64,000 bases of DNA. Source: JBBDIP01 sp050260675 (lineage in GTDB: Bacteria; Bacillota; Sulfobacillia; Fermentithermobacillales; Fermentithermobacillaceae). Both the position numbers and the translations under genes were made by a program. Every line of letters begins with the position of its first letter. Position 1 is the stretch's first letter. The stretch spans positions 930,001 to 994,000 of the forward strand of contig JBLNCN010000005.1 in assembly GCA_050260675.1 (NCBI GenBank). The letters run 5' to 3'. Positions 17,652 through 25,742 of the stretch are shown piece by piece. The notes below the pieces were generated by a model, which was given only the letters and a program-made list of their open reading frames with translations, made no database searches and had not been told where the DNA came from.

Positions 17652-17678
17652 CTAATGCTTCTTTCAGATAAGCTGCTC

Positions 17679-18308
17679 CTACTTGCCTATCAGGTGCAGC
17701 CAATCCCCCAGAAGGAACTGCATGCGACCGAGGAACAGGGACACACGAGCCATGACCGTGTTTCCGAAGGCGGCGCCGAACGCCACCATCATGACTATGC
17801 GGCCGACGGCTGAGACCTTGCCCTGGACGCCCTTCTTCTGCAGGGTGAACAGGAAGTACACCAAGCTGCAGACGACACCCACAACGTACACCCAGTTCGA
17901 GAGCAACTTCCACCAGTCGCCGACGCCCCAGAGTTTGAGGAACGTAGCCTTGATCTGGTCGACGAAGAACGGCTTGAAGTCCTTCGACAGAACGTAGCCA
18001 GTACCGATGCCAAGGTTGAACGAGATAGTGTATCGGCTGAGCCACGCGATGGGCTTAATATACCTGGTGTACATGAGCAGACCGATGACGATGGGGATAA
18101 GGAAGATGTACTCCTTGTTCTTCATTAACCGTTCAGTCACGTTGGGCTGAATGTAGTTGAAGAATGCTAGAGCCACTCCGTATCCCGCGAAAAGACCTAC
18201 ATAGGTGTGCTCAGCAAACCGGTATGCCGGGTTGTCCTTAAAGACGACGGAGATCAACAGGAGCGTGAACAAGGCCTGTAGCCAAGTTCCGAGTGTTGCT
18301 AGATCCAT
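17679..18308 (-). CDS. Conserved-looking polytopic membrane protein, fourth gene of uncharacterised operon
   Basis: This is a 209-residue hydrophobic protein with about five to six predicted membrane segments (around 8-23, 38-52, 66-81, 95-107, 135-155 and 170-185). The loops contain YTRYIKPIAW and a predicted amphipathic stretch KDFKPFFVDQIKATFLKLWG. No catalytic or transport signature is seen. ATG 18308 follows GGAGGAGGTG. It lies 30 bases after the preceding gene and ends the operon before a strong terminator. Function is unknown; co-expression suggests it forms a membrane complex with the three upstream products. Confidence 0.8.
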   Translation of the reverse strand: MDLATLGTWLQALFTLLLISVVFKDNPAYRFAEHTYVGLFAGYGVALAFFNYIQPNVTERLMKNKEYIFLIPIVIGLLMYTRYIKPIAWLSRYTISFNLGIGTGYVLSKDFKPFFVDQIKATFLKLWGVGDWWKLLSNWVYVVGVVCSLVYFLFTLQKKGVQGKVSAVGRIVMMVAFGAAFGNTVMARVSLFLGRMQFLLGDWLHLIGK

Positions 18309-18338
18309 CCGTTTTCACCTCCTCCTGGCTTTTCCCGG

Positions 18339-19163
18339 CTAAGCCTTCTTATTCCGGGTGACATAGTAACCGATGTTGCCGAGGACCATGAACAATATAA
18401 TGAGAGCGTGAGAGAAGGACTGGGCGTCCATGCCCGCCGTAGCGGAACCTGGCTTTTCGACCAGCGCCTCGTACTCCGCAGCACCCTTCATCCCAGCGAT
18501 GAGAGCCTTGACCTGCCCTGCCTGAACATAGGGCATGATACCAGGCACGCTAACCGAGATGCAGGACTCGATAAGCGGGATATTGTTGGGTCCGGTCACG
18601 TGCGCGATATACGCGGTCTCACCAGGAGTACCAGTGCAGAAGATCACGCACATGGCAGCCTGCTTGAGGGACGTAAACTCGGACATCAACGGGAGCGAGC
18701 TGAGCGCCGTGTTGTAGAAGTCCTTGCCCTGAGCAGCCTCATCGACGCTCAAGAGATACTTCTGCAGGAGCACTTCGTAGCCCGGCCTCCAACCGATGTT
18801 GACCCAGTCAACACCGTACTTCTTATCCGGGAATTCAGCCTCGACGATGCTGAAAGCCTGGTCGGCCATGTCGCCGGCCATGTTCCACATTCCAGCAGCG
18901 ACGAACCTAAGGTTCTTCCTGAAGCCCTGTCTGATAATGGACTGGGCCGCGGGCATGAGCTCCGGAATTCCACCGGCCGAGAACTCCATTCCGAGCCAGA
19001 CGATGCTGCCCGACGGAAGCGCGTCGATCAGATCGTAAGCAGTGCGAGTGGCGTCAGAAGGGATAATCGCAAGACCGATGGGTCGAATCAACGCTAACGC
19101 GATGACGAAGATCATGAGACCGTAGATCCATCGTCTATCGATGTTAGACATTTTTTCCCACAC
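18339..19163 (-). CDS. Membrane-anchored alpha/beta domain protein, third gene of uncharacterised operon
   Basis: The 274-residue protein has an N-terminal helix (about 13-33), a soluble domain of about 200 residues (SGSIVWLGMEFSAGG, KKYGVDWVNIGWRPGYE, CVIFCTGTPGETAYIAHV, then NNIPLIESC) and a C-terminal helix (about 250-268). GTG 19163 has AAGGAGGTG seven bases before it. The soluble domain shows a weak, ordered resemblance to that of the first gene of the operon (see findings). No enzyme motif is recognised. I infer an extracytoplasmic or membrane-associated sensor or scaffold; this is not established. Confidence 0.8.
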   Translation of the reverse strand: MWEKMSNIDRRWIYGLMIFVIALALIRPIGLAIIPSDATRTAYDLIDALPSGSIVWLGMEFSAGGIPELMPAAQSIIRQGFRKNLRFVAAGMWNMAGDMADQAFSIVEAEFPDKKYGVDWVNIGWRPGYEVLLQKYLLSVDEAAQGKDFYNTALSSLPLMSEFTSLKQAAMCVIFCTGTPGETAYIAHVTGPNNIPLIESCISVSVPGIMPYVQAGQVKALIAGMKGAAEYEALVEKPGSATAGMDAQSFSHALIILFMVLGNIGYYVTRNKKA

Positions 19164-19188
19164 TCTGTTTCACCTCCTTCTCAGGTGA

Positions 19189-19830
19189 TTACTCGCCGGT
19201 GCCACCGAGCCAGTTACGCTCGATGCCGAGCATGATACGAAGAGCAGTGGCAATACCACCGAGACACGCGCCGATCTGAATACCCCTCATGCCTGCCGAG
19301 TTCGGCACGTTGAGGAGCCAGTCAGCCATCTTGCCCATAGCCGGGTTCCCACCCAGCAGCATCGCGCCTAGGGGCACGCGACCGAGCATCATGATGGCGG
19401 CGACGACCAGAAGAATACCTGCCTCCATGCTGCGCATCCTGAACGATCTGTAAGCAGACGAGCCGATGTAGAACACCAGCGTGGCGTACACAGTCGCGTT
19501 CATGGGTGCGATCAGCTGGTTGTACATGAACTTCCAACCATCGCTCTGAGCGCTCTTGAATATGAACAGGCTAGCCAGCAGCATGCCGAACATGCAGATC
19601 ATGAGCCACAGGCTGAAGAACCAGCCGTCCCTCTTCTGCGAAACCCTGCGTCCGTGGATCTGCGCCAGGTTGACCATACCGATAGCAACCGCCCACGCCT
19701 GGACCGCCAGGTACCAGGTGTCAAGGCTGGCCTTGAGGCTAGCCAGGGCGTCGTTACCTGTAAAGTAGTTGGCGAAGATGTAGAGCAGAGCAAGGACGAC
19801 AGTAATTGCCAACGGGATTTCTTTCTTCAT
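19189..19830 (-). CDS. Polytopic membrane protein, second gene of uncharacterised operon
   Basis: This 213-residue protein has about six membrane segments (ITVVLALLYIFANYF; AVQAWAVAIGMVNLA; WFFSLWLMICMFGMLLASLFI; ATVYATLVFYIGSSA; AGILLVVAAIMMLG; GIQIGACLGGIATALRI) and a short basic loop (HGRRVSQKRDGW). It ends with RIMLGIERNWLGG. I choose ATG 19830 because GGGAGGTG lies six bases before it; the in-frame GTG at 19839 overlaps that site. I recall similar proteins as conserved hypotheticals in several phyla, usually beside partners like these. Function is unknown. Confidence 0.8.
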   Translation of the reverse strand: MKKEIPLAITVVLALLYIFANYFTGNDALASLKASLDTWYLAVQAWAVAIGMVNLAQIHGRRVSQKRDGWFFSLWLMICMFGMLLASLFIFKSAQSDGWKFMYNQLIAPMNATVYATLVFYIGSSAYRSFRMRSMEAGILLVVAAIMMLGRVPLGAMLLGGNPAMGKMADWLLNVPNSAGMRGIQIGACLGGIATALRIMLGIERNWLGGTGE

Positions 19831-19895
19831 CCGGTACACCTCCCTTCGGGTCTAGGAGATTCAAGCCGGAAACAAAAGCAGCAGTGTGTGCTCAC

Positions 19896-20669
19896 TTACT
19901 TCGACAAGAGATCCTTGATTAGGTTGCTTCCAGCACTGGTGATGAGAGCACCGGCGACGATAAGGACCGCGCCGAGCATCTTGCCCCAGTCCTGAGCGAC
20001 GAGGCTGCCCATGAGAACGGGCTCCTTGCTGAGGTACGCGCTAGCAGCATAGAGCTCCTCACCGATGAGGCAGTAGTCGCAAGCGGCCACGAAGAACGGG
20101 ATCTGTGCGGTATTCGCGGTACCGGAGATCTGGATGGCGCCGGCGATAGCTCCGACTTCAGCGAAGATCAGGGACTCAGCCCAGAACGCGCCGAGGAGGA
20201 GGTTCGCTGCCGGCTTCTCACGGTGCATGATACCGGTGACGCCTGTCGCATACGCGAACTGGTCGTCGGAGATCCAGCGGACGTTCTCAGCCTTGAAGTT
20301 ATCTACCTTGCCGACCTCACTGTAGGCTTGCTTAATGATAGCCTCAGCGATGGGGTAGACGATGATGTTCCTGTTGGTCTGAATGAGGTCCGTGTCGTAC
20401 TTGGCGCACTGCTTCGCGACGTAGCCAAGAATCGACATGGCGGCGAGAGTCTGCGCGTTCTGCACGTCACCGATACCGGGTGCGAAGTGGACCGGACGGC
20501 CCATCTCCGTGCAGCGGCCGATAGCCTCATCGAGAGCGTCGAGACCTGCAACCTTGTACAGCTCGGGGATCTTGACGCCGCGCCGGGCCCTCTGAATCAT
20601 GACCATAAGGCTGATAACGTACAGCAGCTCAACCCAAAACGCGAACACGTAACCCTTTAGAATTGCCAT
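19896..20669 (-). CDS. DUF6754-like membrane protein, first gene of uncharacterised operon
   Basis: The 257-residue protein has one N-terminal helix (about 5-25) and a soluble alpha/beta domain (TEMGRPVHFAPGIGDVQ, QTLAAMSILGYVAKQCAKYD, then NRNIIVYPIAEAIIKQAY). A second hydrophobic region follows (about 160-185), then IQISGTANTAQIPFFVAACD and a C-terminal helix (about 232-250). This pattern matches what I remember as DUF6754, a family without a known role. The start has AAGGGGGTGA upstream. All four genes of the operon have unusually good ribosome sites, suggesting abundant products. It is preceded by a 362-base intergenic region. Confidence 0.82.
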   Translation of the reverse strand: MAILKGYVFAFWVELLYVISLMVMIQRARRGVKIPELYKVAGLDALDEAIGRCTEMGRPVHFAPGIGDVQNAQTLAAMSILGYVAKQCAKYDTDLIQTNRNIIVYPIAEAIIKQAYSEVGKVDNFKAENVRWISDDQFAYATGVTGIMHREKPAANLLLGAFWAESLIFAEVGAIAGAIQISGTANTAQIPFFVAACDYCLIGEELYAASAYLSKEPVLMGSLVAQDWGKMLGAVLIVAGALITSAGSNLIKDLLSK

Positions 20670-21031
20670 TATTAGTTCACCCCCTTCCGCAGTACCTGGG
20701 GAGTTTGATTCTCCGCTATCGTCGTAATTCCTGCATAAAGCATACTAAATTTCATACACACTAAAGGGTAGATATGCATAATTGGCCTGCTCGTACCACT
20801 CTGTGCAATCCCTGCTAAGGGGTCATTAGATGCCACCATGGGACGAGTACGGAAATGTTGGCACAAGTCGGAATTTGGCAGGATCTCCGGTGCATGAAAA
20901 TGTGAGGTTCGGCAACTCCTGACTGCGATACGCAGTTTAGAGGCACTAATCGCCGCCCGGTTCCTTTGCCGTCGACGGGCTACCCATCAATTATCACGCT
21001 GCATAGACTACGCATCGGCGGGGCACGCAGG
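20670..21031. other. Intergenic region upstream of the four-gene membrane operon
   Basis: I see no convincing gene here. A 64-codon minus-strand frame (20672-20866) has no ribosome site and no recognisable product. The region must hold the operon promoter, but no clear -35/-10 pair stands out. A small perfect inverted repeat (ACTGCG-ATA-CGCAGT, 20922-20936) is present. Confidence 0.5.
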
Positions 21032-21289
21032 TCATTTCTGTAGGCTCAGCACGTCTTCGGCCTTCTCCAACAAGTACCTATAAGCGTCGTAGACTCCTTG
21101 GTTGTAGAATTCCGGGGCCAAAGTCCTAACGAAGAAATCTAGTACCATAGAAGCTGCCAAATCTCCAAGTTCGATCCCCCGTTCCTCCAGGAAATACTCC
21201 TTTATGAGCGAGACCATGCGATCGCGAACTTCTTTGGAAATGTCGAAATGGGGTTGCAACCTGGAACCGCGTTCACGCAAGAAGACCAC
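21032..21289 (-). CDS. DUF2164-family small protein
   Basis: This protein of up to 85 residues matches the pattern of DUF2164: an N-terminal helix, IKEYFLEERGIELGDLAASM, then LDFFVRTLAPEFYNQGVYDA. Members are small cytoplasmic proteins of unknown function. The GTG at 21289 lies inside the stem of the terminator of the upstream gene, so translation may begin at a later TTG (for example just before QPHFDISKEV). Its neighbours (ferritin-like protein, nrdJ) do not suggest a role. Confidence 0.7.
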   Translation of the reverse strand: MVFLRERGSRLQPHFDISKEVRDRMVSLIKEYFLEERGIELGDLAASMVLDFFVRTLAPEFYNQGVYDAYRYLLEKAEDVLSLQK

Positions 21290-21316
21290 CTCGTCACAAG
21301 TTTCGGCGAGGCGGTC
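21284..21316 (-). terminator. Stem-loop after the ferritin-like gene
   Basis: The arms GACCACCTCG and CGAGGCGGTC (21284-21293, 21307-21316) pair with one mismatch around a 13-base loop. On the minus strand the stem is followed by TTCTTG. It lies 20 bases past the 21336 stop and covers the GTG assigned to the next gene. Confidence 0.5.
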
Positions 21317-21335
21317 TCCTCATCCTTTGCTTTCG

Positions 21336-21791
21336 TTACCTGTGCTGGTGAAGGTACCTGGCAAGTTGCTCCTTCTGGCGGTCCTCATCCTTCCTCATCC
21401 CTATGAGAGCCTCGGCAACGCCCTCGTCCGATACCAAGCGAAGAAGAGACCTGTAGCTTTCCGACATCGCCCTCATCGTGAGAAGCGAGTCAGCCACCAT
21501 ATCCTCATCCCGTCCCCTTACGGGAGGCTCCTCTGACTGGCCCACGCCGAAGCCCGAGAACATCGCCTCTCCCGTTACCCGGTTCTGTATCACGCCATCC
21601 TGAGCCATCCCCTGTCGCTCGAGGATGGAGCGAAGCGTGTCACGATGGGCCTGAGCCTGCCTGCCAAACTCGTGGAACATCTTCCTGAGCTCAGCATCCC
21701 CGACAATCCCAGCAAACCGGGTGTACATGCTGACGCAGTTCTCTTCTTTGAGAAGCTGCTGCTCCAAGTAGGAATTGAGATCGATGCTCAT
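21336..21791 (-). CDS. Ferritin-like helical protein (possible spore-coat or DUF-type)
   Basis: This 151-residue protein is predicted all-helical, in two paired-helix halves. The first carries KEENCVSMYTRFAG and ELRKMFHEFGRQAQAHRDTL; the second carries MRAMSESYRSLLRL and KDEDRQKEQLARYL. The Glu/His spacing (E16/E17, H50) and the ending DEDRQKEQL resemble ferritin-like and CotF-like proteins, but a full di-iron set (two ExxH) is not present. It may be a structural spore-coat relative or a degenerate ferritin-like protein. It is monocistronic, followed by a stem-loop. Confidence 0.55.
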   Translation of the reverse strand: MSIDLNSYLEQQLLKEENCVSMYTRFAGIVGDAELRKMFHEFGRQAQAHRDTLRSILERQGMAQDGVIQNRVTGEAMFSGFGVGQSEEPPVRGRDEDMVADSLLTMRAMSESYRSLLRLVSDEGVAEALIGMRKDEDRQKEQLARYLHQHR

Positions 21792-21935
21792 TCAGTCACC
21801 CTGGCTTAGTGTGCGCAGTCTAGACCAAAGGTACGACGGGGATCTCACCTGCCAGAGAATCCCCCGTTAGCCCCCTGTCCCCCAGGAATGGCCACTCCTG
21901 CCTCCCGAGACTATTCCGGGCAAGAACACAAAAAA

Positions 21936-21973
21936 AGAGAACGGGAAGATGCATGCGCATGTTCCCGTTCTCT
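21936..21973 (-). terminator. Rho-independent terminator of nrdJ
   Basis: This is a 12-base perfect stem (AGAGAACGGGAA / TTCCCGTTCTCT). The 14-base loop is itself partly palindromic (CATGCGCATG). On the minus strand the stem runs into TTTTTTGTG. It lies 50 bases after the nrdJ stop and is the cleanest terminator in the window. Confidence 0.9.
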
Positions 21974-22023
21974 CGCTTTACTGGCCTGCTAACTATCGCT
22001 TCAGTTCAGAGATACGTACCTTG

Positions 22024-24600
22024 TTAGCACTCGCTGTAGCCGCACGCCAGGCACTTCAAGCATCCTTCGACGTGGACCAGGTTCCAGGTGCCGCACTGAG
22101 GGCACAGGCTGAACTTGTTGCCCGGCGCCAGCGGCAGCGTGTCCTGTACGGGGACCGCTTCGTCGGACGATGAAGGCTCCTCGCCAGCTGCCTGCTTCAG
22201 GTACTCGTCAAGGAACTGCCCGATTGCATCCGGGACGGATCTCACACGGTTTGGCCCGAAACCGATACTGCGGGAGCCACCAATGCCTTGCAACTGGTCC
22301 GCTACTTCCTGGGGATCGATGCCGGAACGCAGGGCCAGGGACATCAGCCTGGCGATCGCCTCCGTGAAGGCGGATAGGTCGCTTCCCGCCTTACCTATCT
22401 GGGCGAACACCTCAACCGGATGGCCGTTCAGGGTGTTCAGCGTCAGGAACAGCTTCCCCACCGGAGTCTCCTTGGCGGCAGTGAATCCATCCAGGCGGTC
22501 AGGCCTGTCGATGGGCTTCACATGCCCCCAGACGCCGTTAACGCCGTTGGTGTGCTTCGGGGCTGCAGCATCCTCCCCGCCTTCAGTCTTGCCGCCTTGT
22601 CCGCTCTTGTCTGCACCCACCGTAAGGACCTGCTCATCGCGGCTGCCGTCCCGGTACACGGTAACGCCTTTGCACCCAAGCTTGTTGGCGAGAACGAACA
22701 CTTCCTCCACCTGTTCCCTGGTGGCCTCATGAGGGAAGTTCACGGTCTTGGAGACCGCGTTGTGGGTGTACTTCTGGAAGGCCGCCTGCATCTTGATGTG
22801 CCATTCCGGAGCGATCTCGTGGGCTGTGACGAAGGCGCTTCGCACTTCAACCGGTACGTCGTCGATGCCCTCGAGCGCGCCATGGGAGGCTATCCTTTCC
22901 ATGAGCCCGTCGCTGTAGATCCCAAGCTCCTTGGCCACCTGTTCAAACCTGGGGTTTACCTCGACCAAGGACTTCTTGTCCAGTACATGACGGGTGAAGG
23001 CGATGCTGAATATGGGCTCTATGCCCGAGGAAGCACTGCAGATAATGCTTATGGTGCCGGTGGGAGCGATGGTTGTCGTCGTGGCGTTCCTTACAGGCTG
23101 GTTCTTGGCCTCCCAAGTGCTCTTGGGATAGTTCGGGAACGTCCCCCTGGTAAGCGCCAACTCCGCCGAAGCCTTCACTGACTCCCTCTCAATGAAGCTC
23201 ATGACCTCTTCGGCCAGTTTGAGAGCTTCGTTCGAGTTGTAGGGCAGGCCCAGGTCCAAGAGCATGTCGGCCCACCCCATGATCCCAAGCCCTATCTTCC
23301 TGTTGCCGTGTGCCATATCGTCGATCTCGGGCAACGGATACCTGTTGGCGTCGATGAGGTTGTCGAGGAAGTGAACCCCCGCGTGCACCACGTCGGCGAG
23401 GCCGTCCCAGTCGATCCTCTCCCGAATATCGGTAGCGATCCTGCCCTTATGCCAGATCGAATGAGTGAACTCACCAAGGTTCACTGACCCCAGACAGCAG
23501 GCTTCGTAGGGCAAAAGTGGCTGTTCCCCGCAGGGATTAGTGCTCTCGATCTCCCCCACCTCGGGCGTGGGGTTGTCGCGGTTCAGGCGGTCGAGGAAAA
23601 TGATGCCCGGTTCGCCGTTCTGCCAGGCCTGCTGCACTATCTTGTCAAATACCTGGCGCGCGTTAATCTTGCCCACGACCTTCTTGTTGCGAGGGTTGTA
23701 GAGCTCGTAATCCTCGTTCTTCTCGACGGCGTCCATGAACTTCTCGGTTATGCCCACAGAAATGTTGAAGTTCGTTAGTTCCTTGTTATCGGTCTTGCAG
23801 GTTATGAATTCCTGGATGTCGGGATGGTCAACGCGCAGGATACCCATGTTGGCCCCACGCCTGACCCCGCCCTGTTTGACGGCCTCGGTGGCGGAGTTGA
23901 ACACCTTCATGAAAGACACAGGACCCGACGCCACGCCGCCGGTCGAGCGGACCACGTCGTTCTTGGGACGCAGGCGGCTGAAGCTGAACCCGGTCCCTCC
24001 ACCGGACTGATGGATCAACGCAGCATGCTTCAGGGAATCAAAGATGCTCACCATCGAGTCCTCTACCGGCAGGACAAAGCAAGCCGAAAGCTGCTGCAGT
24101 TCGCGGCCGGCGTTTATGAGGCATGGGGAGTTCGGCATGAACTTGCCTTGCACCATGAGGGTGTAGAACCTATCGGCAACAGCGTGGACGCGATCGCGAT
24201 TCTTCTCTATGACAACTTTTGCTTCATCCCACGAGACTTTGGCCAGACCCTTGGACTCGAGCCTGTCAAATGCCATTCGGAGCGTAGACCAGTCACACTC
24301 CGTGATCTCAAGCTTTCTCGCCGACTTGCCCGTCGCAGGCTCCGCCGACTCAGCCGCAGCGTCTCCAATGAGGGCTTCGGCCTGCGCTGCGCCCTTCTTG
24401 ACCGTTCCCTTTAGGCCCTTGTAAATAGCCGGATCGTACAGGGCATCCATGAGGGCGATGTTCCTGGCGACTCTCCAAAACATGTCCTCAGGCTTTTCAA
24501 TAGGCTTACCGTTTTCGTCTTTACGAAGATATCTCTTCTCAAGAACTGCAATCGCGTTCGGACTAAGCCTGAGCGCGTCCTTCCGTCCTTCCTCCGACAC
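22024..24600 (-). CDS. nrdJ: Vitamin B12-dependent class II ribonucleoside-diphosphate reductase
   Basis: This 858-residue enzyme makes deoxyribonucleotides with adenosylcobalamin, so it works with or without oxygen. Visible motifs include NSPCLINAGRELQQLSACFV, HQSGGGTGFSFSRLRP, the active-site stretch NPCGEQPLLPYEACCLGSVN and CSASSGIEPIFS. The C-terminus ends in a CPQC...CLKCLACGYSEC zinc-ribbon tail. I start it at GTG 24600, preceded by TAGGAGGA at optimal distance; the frame runs on to 24681 without a ribosome site. It lies 108 bases after nrdR, which normally represses it. No cobalamin riboswitch is visible in that gap. Confidence 0.95.
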   Translation of the reverse strand: MSEEGRKDALRLSPNAIAVLEKRYLRKDENGKPIEKPEDMFWRVARNIALMDALYDPAIYKGLKGTVKKGAAQAEALIGDAAAESAEPATGKSARKLEITECDWSTLRMAFDRLESKGLAKVSWDEAKVVIEKNRDRVHAVADRFYTLMVQGKFMPNSPCLINAGRELQQLSACFVLPVEDSMVSIFDSLKHAALIHQSGGGTGFSFSRLRPKNDVVRSTGGVASGPVSFMKVFNSATEAVKQGGVRRGANMGILRVDHPDIQEFITCKTDNKELTNFNISVGITEKFMDAVEKNEDYELYNPRNKKVVGKINARQVFDKIVQQAWQNGEPGIIFLDRLNRDNPTPEVGEIESTNPCGEQPLLPYEACCLGSVNLGEFTHSIWHKGRIATDIRERIDWDGLADVVHAGVHFLDNLIDANRYPLPEIDDMAHGNRKIGLGIMGWADMLLDLGLPYNSNEALKLAEEVMSFIERESVKASAELALTRGTFPNYPKSTWEAKNQPVRNATTTTIAPTGTISIICSASSGIEPIFSIAFTRHVLDKKSLVEVNPRFEQVAKELGIYSDGLMERIASHGALEGIDDVPVEVRSAFVTAHEIAPEWHIKMQAAFQKYTHNAVSKTVNFPHEATREQVEEVFVLANKLGCKGVTVYRDGSRDEQVLTVGADKSGQGGKTEGGEDAAAPKHTNGVNGVWGHVKPIDRPDRLDGFTAAKETPVGKLFLTLNTLNGHPVEVFAQIGKAGSDLSAFTEAIARLMSLALRSGIDPQEVADQLQGIGGSRSIGFGPNRVRSVPDAIGQFLDEYLKQAAGEEPSSSDEAVPVQDTLPLAPGNKFSLCPQCGTWNLVHVEGCLKCLACGYSEC

Positions 24601-24708
24601 CAGGATTCCTCCTACCGGCTGCAAGCCTGTTCTGTCTGTTGGCTCTCTGTTATGTACTCCGCTCGTTCCCCCGCAGGCCAAACGCCTGCCCGAGGCAGCC
24701 GCCCTACA

Positions 24709-25191
24709 CTATCTATGGCCGCTCTTCGATCCGTCCTCGCGCTCGGCAAGTATCCTCTCAAGCTCGTCCCGAAATCCTCCGAGATCCCTGAACTCCCTGT
24801 ACACAGACGCGAACCGCACGTAAGCGACGTCGTCAATCTTCCTTAGCCTCTCCATGACCAGCTCTCCGACTTCCTTTGAAGTGACCTCCCCCCGCCCCGT
24901 TTCCCGCAGAGTCCGCTCAACCTGAAAGGCTGCGTCTTCTAAGGCGTCAAGAGGGATCGGCCTCTTTTCGCAGGCCCGTAGCATGCCGGCGAGGATTTTC
25001 TGGCGCGAGAACAGCTCTCGACTCCCGTCTTTCTTGATCACCAAAAGAGGAGTTTCTTCGACCCGTTCGTACGTTGTGAAGCGTCTACCGCAGCGTGGAC
25101 ACTCTCTCCGGCGCCTGATGGCTGCCACGTCATCCGTCGGACGGGATTCCAGCACTCTGGAATCCAGATACCCGCAAAAGGGGCACTTCAT
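24709..25191 (-). CDS. nrdR: Transcriptional repressor NrdR
   Basis: The 160-residue protein has an N-terminal zinc ribbon (C3, C6, C31, C34) and an ATP-cone domain (LVIKKDGSRELFSRQKILAGM to the KIDDVAYVRFASVYREF segment). NrdR binds ATP/dATP and represses ribonucleotide reductase genes through paired 16-base boxes. I start it at ATG 25191 (MKCPFC), with GGAGTGAG upstream. It is placed directly upstream of nrdJ, as expected. The C-terminal tail (AEREDGSKSGHR) is slightly extended. Confidence 0.95.
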   Translation of the reverse strand: MKCPFCGYLDSRVLESRPTDDVAAIRRRRECPRCGRRFTTYERVEETPLLVIKKDGSRELFSRQKILAGMLRACEKRPIPLDALEDAAFQVERTLRETGRGEVTSKEVGELVMERLRKIDDVAYVRFASVYREFRDLGGFRDELERILAEREDGSKSGHR

Positions 25192-25213
25192 GGCGCCACT
25201 CACTCCAGGGCAT

Positions 25214-25242
25214 AGTATACCCAGAGTATTACACACGAACAC
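25214..25242 (-). promoter_or_regulatory. Candidate promoter of nrdR-nrdJ
   Basis: A good -10 (TATACT, 25214-25219) has a weak -35 (GTGTTC, 25237-25242) at 17 bases. The region also holds a CACACG...CGTGTG stem, which might take part in regulation. No consensus NrdR-box pair could be confirmed by eye. Confidence 0.35.
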
Positions 25243-25273
25243 CCGTGTGCGCTATATCTGGGCTATGGCTCAC

Positions 25274-25690
25274 CTATTCTACGCCAGAGATAGTTCTCCT
25301 TGTGGATTTCTCCTGGGTTCGTAAATTAAAGCGGTCTTGGAAAACGAGGAATCTCTCGTGGGTCCCGTCCCCGACTTTGTCCATCCCGTCACTGGCTTCA
25401 ACCTGGAAAACCAGTCGCCTTCCGTCGACTTGTACGAGACGGGCCACGGCAGTGACGGTGAAACCCGGCGGAGTTGCAGCAAGATGTCGGATGTTGACGA
25501 GGGTACCTACGCTGGTCTCGCCTTCCTCCATGTAGGGTTGGAGGGCGGCCATGGCGGCCTCTTCCATGAGCAAGACCAGGTTCGGAGTGGAGAATACGTC
25601 GACTGCGCCGCTTCCCGCTCGCGTTGCGAGGGTCTCTTCCGTTACCTTGACGGAGGCGATCCCCTCGGCCCCTATGGGTATGTCCTTCAT
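25274..25690 (-). CDS. Hotdog-fold thioesterase, FlK (fluoroacetyl-CoA thioesterase)-like
   Basis: The 138-residue protein is a single hotdog domain with the FlK-subfamily landmarks VFSTPNLVLLMEEAAMAAL, the Glu/Thr of EGETSVGTLVNIRHLAATPP, and the closing GDGTHERFLV. FlK hydrolyses fluoroacetyl-CoA. The many chromosomal relatives act on unknown short acyl-CoAs, so a general acyl-CoA thioesterase is the safest call. The last 15 residues are a basic extension. It follows osmC by 52 bases that contain a strong hairpin; no ribosome site is obvious at its ATG. Confidence 0.82.
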   Translation of the reverse strand: MKDIPIGAEGIASVKVTEETLATRAGSGAVDVFSTPNLVLLMEEAAMAALQPYMEEGETSVGTLVNIRHLAATPPGFTVTAVARLVQVDGRRLVFQVEASDGMDKVGDGTHERFLVFQDRFNLRTQEKSTRRTISGVE

Positions 25691-25697
25691 GAGCGAA

Positions 25698-25721
25698 GGC
25701 CGCCCGGCGAGCCGGGCGGCC
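25698..25721 (-). terminator. Intercistronic hairpin between osmC and thioesterase
   Basis: This is a 10-base perfect GC stem (GGCCGCCCGG / CCGGGCGGCC) with a CGAG loop, eight bases upstream of the thioesterase start on the minus strand. It has no T-run. It may end the osmC message, or occlude the start region of the thioesterase gene. Confidence 0.6.
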
Positions 25722-25742
25722 GTGTCACCTCCGCGATCTTTT

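Noticed and set aside
20672..20866. 64-codon minus-strand frame just before the membrane operon
   Set aside because: No ribosome site, no hydrophobic or conserved pattern, and it fills the only place for the operon promoter.
24601..24708. Possible adenosylcobalamin riboswitch before the B12-dependent reductase
   Set aside because: The gap is only 108 bases and lacks the B12-box and the long structured leader.
25200..25270. Possible paired NrdR boxes upstream of nrdR
   Set aside because: AT-rich palindromic pieces are present but none matches the 16-base consensus well enough, and the spacing could not be established by eye.
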